Source of the DNA: Megachile rotundata
Lineage: Eukaryota; Arthropoda; Insecta; Hymenoptera; Megachilidae
Direction: 5' to 3'
Assembly: GCF_050947335.1 (NCBI RefSeq)
Contig: NC_134993.1
Location: 10,726,001 to 10,790,000, forward strand
DNA length: 64,000 nucleotides
In this document: piece after piece, positions 62,701-64,000 of the stretch
How the letters are laid out: every line of letters begins with the position of its first letter
Numbering within the stretch: the first letter of the stretch is position 1
Notes under the pieces: generated by a model
What the model was told of the DNA's origin: nothing
Seen by the model: only the letters and a program-made list of their open reading frames with translations
Database searches by the model: none
Program-made: the position numbers and the translations under genes

Positions 62701-63617
62701 TGAAGCGTGTGACGATAAGGAGGAAAGAGTGTCACGCGTTCGAGCACCAACCTCGAAGGCAAAAGATTTGCGAGCGAGAACTTCGGATTAGAGTAGGCCG
62801 TTAGACATTGGAAAATATCCTCTTTGGCCTCCGGAGTGCTGGGGCTCGAGTCCTCGTTGTACACGTGGCGCATCAGCTCCAAGCGCTGTCTACAAGTCAA
62901 CACGTATTACTTGCGTGAGTGTTCCTCGTGCGATTTTGTCCAAGCACGTATCTGATTCAAGCGATGATCATGACTCAATTTTATACAGTTTTGTTATTCT
63001 GCAAACTCCTTGTCACCACTTTTACTGACATGGTATATACATTCACGGTAAAAGAACATGGAAATTAATATTTTTTACCAGATGTTGACGGTCCTCATGC
63101 AATCTAGGTTTCTCTTAATTAAATATATGCAAGCTTACACTTTTTCACAATTTTGTCCATCTTAATGACACATAACTGGACTCCCATCTCTCACATAAAA
63201 TTTAAAGCTGTAAAATGTTAAGGATTAATCAAGAGAAGCCTACATTACAGCTGAGTGTAAAAGAAATAAAGTATAGCAGCGACATTTTCCTGAATTTAAG
63301 TTTGAAGAAATATAATCGCTTGCAGTAACCTTATTTCGTGTAACTTGAAAATTATTTTCCAACTTACGTGACTCACCTCTAAATAAAAATGAAACATAAG
63401 GTAAACACATATTTGCGCGAAGCAAATTGAGAACAAACCTTAGTTTATCGAGGGTCCAATAATGTGTGGCGCCGTTCTTCGTGTCTTGCACTTCGACGGC
63501 GACTATCGTGCGCGGGAACGGTCGTTCTTCTTCTTCGTCTTCATCTACAGTCGGCAAGAGATCCGGAGGAAGCGGTGAATAAAGTGTGTCCGTGAGCAAA
63601 GTGAATTGGAATTGCAC
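56729..63617 (-). CDS. unc-104: kinesin-like protein unc-104 (KIF1A/kinesin-3), C-terminal 975 residues
   Basis: Plus-end-directed axonal motor for synaptic-vesicle precursors; the motor, FHA and first coiled-coil regions lie beyond the right edge. Exons (minus): 63439-63617, one of two alternatives (62752-62889 or 61457-61594), 61263-61381, 60489-60858, 60334-60424, 60008-60123, 59400-59943, 59128-59317, 58591-58838, 58213-58515, 57318-57605, 57113-57249, 56910-57011 and 56729-56831. All 14 are phase-consistent. Landmarks are [110 protein letters not shown] and WELEKLTRLEEVERVRH. The C-terminal PH domain (RKGYLNVLEHKTNGWKKRW through DWLYAINPLLAGQIR) binds phosphoinositides on cargo vesicles. 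A 9-nt donor choice at 59137/59128 would remove or add Ser-Pro-Gly; the human protein has the longer form. Confidence 0.95.
61457..61594 (-). CDS. unc-104: unc-104 alternative exon, conserved copy
   Basis: 138 nt, entry phase 2 and exit phase 2. Encodes QRLELMREMYHNEAEL and ends GGDPFYDRFPWFRMVG, the version matching vertebrate KIF1A before SFVYLSNLMYPVPL. It reads with 63439-63617 upstream and 61263-61381 downstream without a frame change. Confidence 0.9.
62752..62889 (-). CDS. unc-104: unc-104 alternative exon, second copy (mutually exclusive)
   Basis: Also 138 nt with the same entry and exit phases as 61457-61594. It starts with the same QRLELMR, then diverges (HVYNEDSSPSTPEAKEDIFQ) and ends FSLANLLPS before the shared final Arg codon. 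The acceptor is tgacttgtag and the donor is a weak TCGAG|gttggt. Equal length and phase, a shared start and adjacency argue for a duplicated exon used in place of its neighbour. Including both would keep the frame but duplicate the QRLELMR segment. Confidence 0.75.
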
Positions 63618-64000
63618 CTAGAAACAACATAATATGTACAATAACCCAGGAAAAAAAGAATTGTTTAAATAAACATCAATGAGAACAAAAGTTTATGCAA
63701 ATAATTGAGACGCAAAATAATGAAGGGCTTAATTTCATTAACCTAAAATATGTAGTATTAGATATATGATTCATAGAACATCAAAAAGGGGGTACGAAAA
63801 ATTGCTCCAGATATTAATTACAGAAGAAGCATTCTGAACATTTTTTTTTTAAAAACCTTGAGTAGACATGTCTTATGATTTTGTGATGCATAAATGAAAG
63901 TTGAAATGTACAGAGTGTTTAAAACAGTTGTGGTAAAATTGCTGTCCCACCCCAGATGTGATCAAGGCTCTTGAAAATGTGTAACTTTTAAGATGTTAGG
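63618..64000 (-). other. intron of unc-104 running off the window
   Basis: AT-rich sequence upstream of the acceptor at 63618-63620; no further exon is visible before the window ends. Confidence 0.5.

Overview
This is a stretch of insect nuclear chromosome, most likely from a hymenopteran (a bee is my best guess). The reasons are strongly AT-rich non-coding DNA with GC-richer exons, short GT-AG introns, and an insect gene set that includes ImpL2 and unc-104. I see no bacterial, plasmid or intact viral content. Gene models were built by hand from splice sites, reading phase and remembered family sequences. No database was searched.

Layout. 1.4-12.0 kb (minus): an SLC16-type monocarboxylate transporter with 7 coding exons, plus a possible alternative His-rich last exon near 1.4-1.7 kb. 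12.1-20.6 kb: gene-poor DNA, probably the transporter's 5' intron and its promoter near 18.1 kb. 20.6-23.5 kb (plus): UFL1, the E3 ligase for UFM1. 23.9-24.6 kb (minus): a TMEM170 membrane protein. 25.7-26.0 kb (plus): a 72-residue acidic protein I do not recognise. 28.4-35.1 kb (plus): ImpL2, a secreted two-Ig insulin-binding protein, with tandem repeats in its introns. 36.2-44.4 kb: a compact housekeeping block of ribulose-phosphate 3-epimerase (plus), SPOUT1-type methyltransferase (minus), TAF13 (plus), protoporphyrinogen oxidase (minus) and inositol polyphosphate 1-phosphatase (plus), partly in head-to-head and tail-to-tail pairs. 45.3-46.6 kb: a large inverted repeat. 47.0-48.1 kb (plus): FRG1. 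48.5-53.2 kb (plus): exportin-4. 53.2-56.7 kb: a 3' flank shared by two convergent genes. 56.7 kb to beyond the right edge (minus): the C-terminal 975 residues of the kinesin-3 unc-104/KIF1A.

The genes are ordinary eukaryotic neighbours, not one pathway or operon. The items most worth checking are: (1) an AT-AC minor-spliceosome (U12-type) intron in exportin-4, which repairs an apparent frame break; (2) a pair of mutually exclusive 138-nt exons in unc-104; (3) a foldback element with two 581-bp arms carrying seven CTCF-like motifs about 197 bp apart; (4) the possible His/Cys-rich alternative tail of the transporter; (5) a six-copy 229-bp satellite that runs into an ImpL2 splice acceptor. I found no clearly new multi-gene system.
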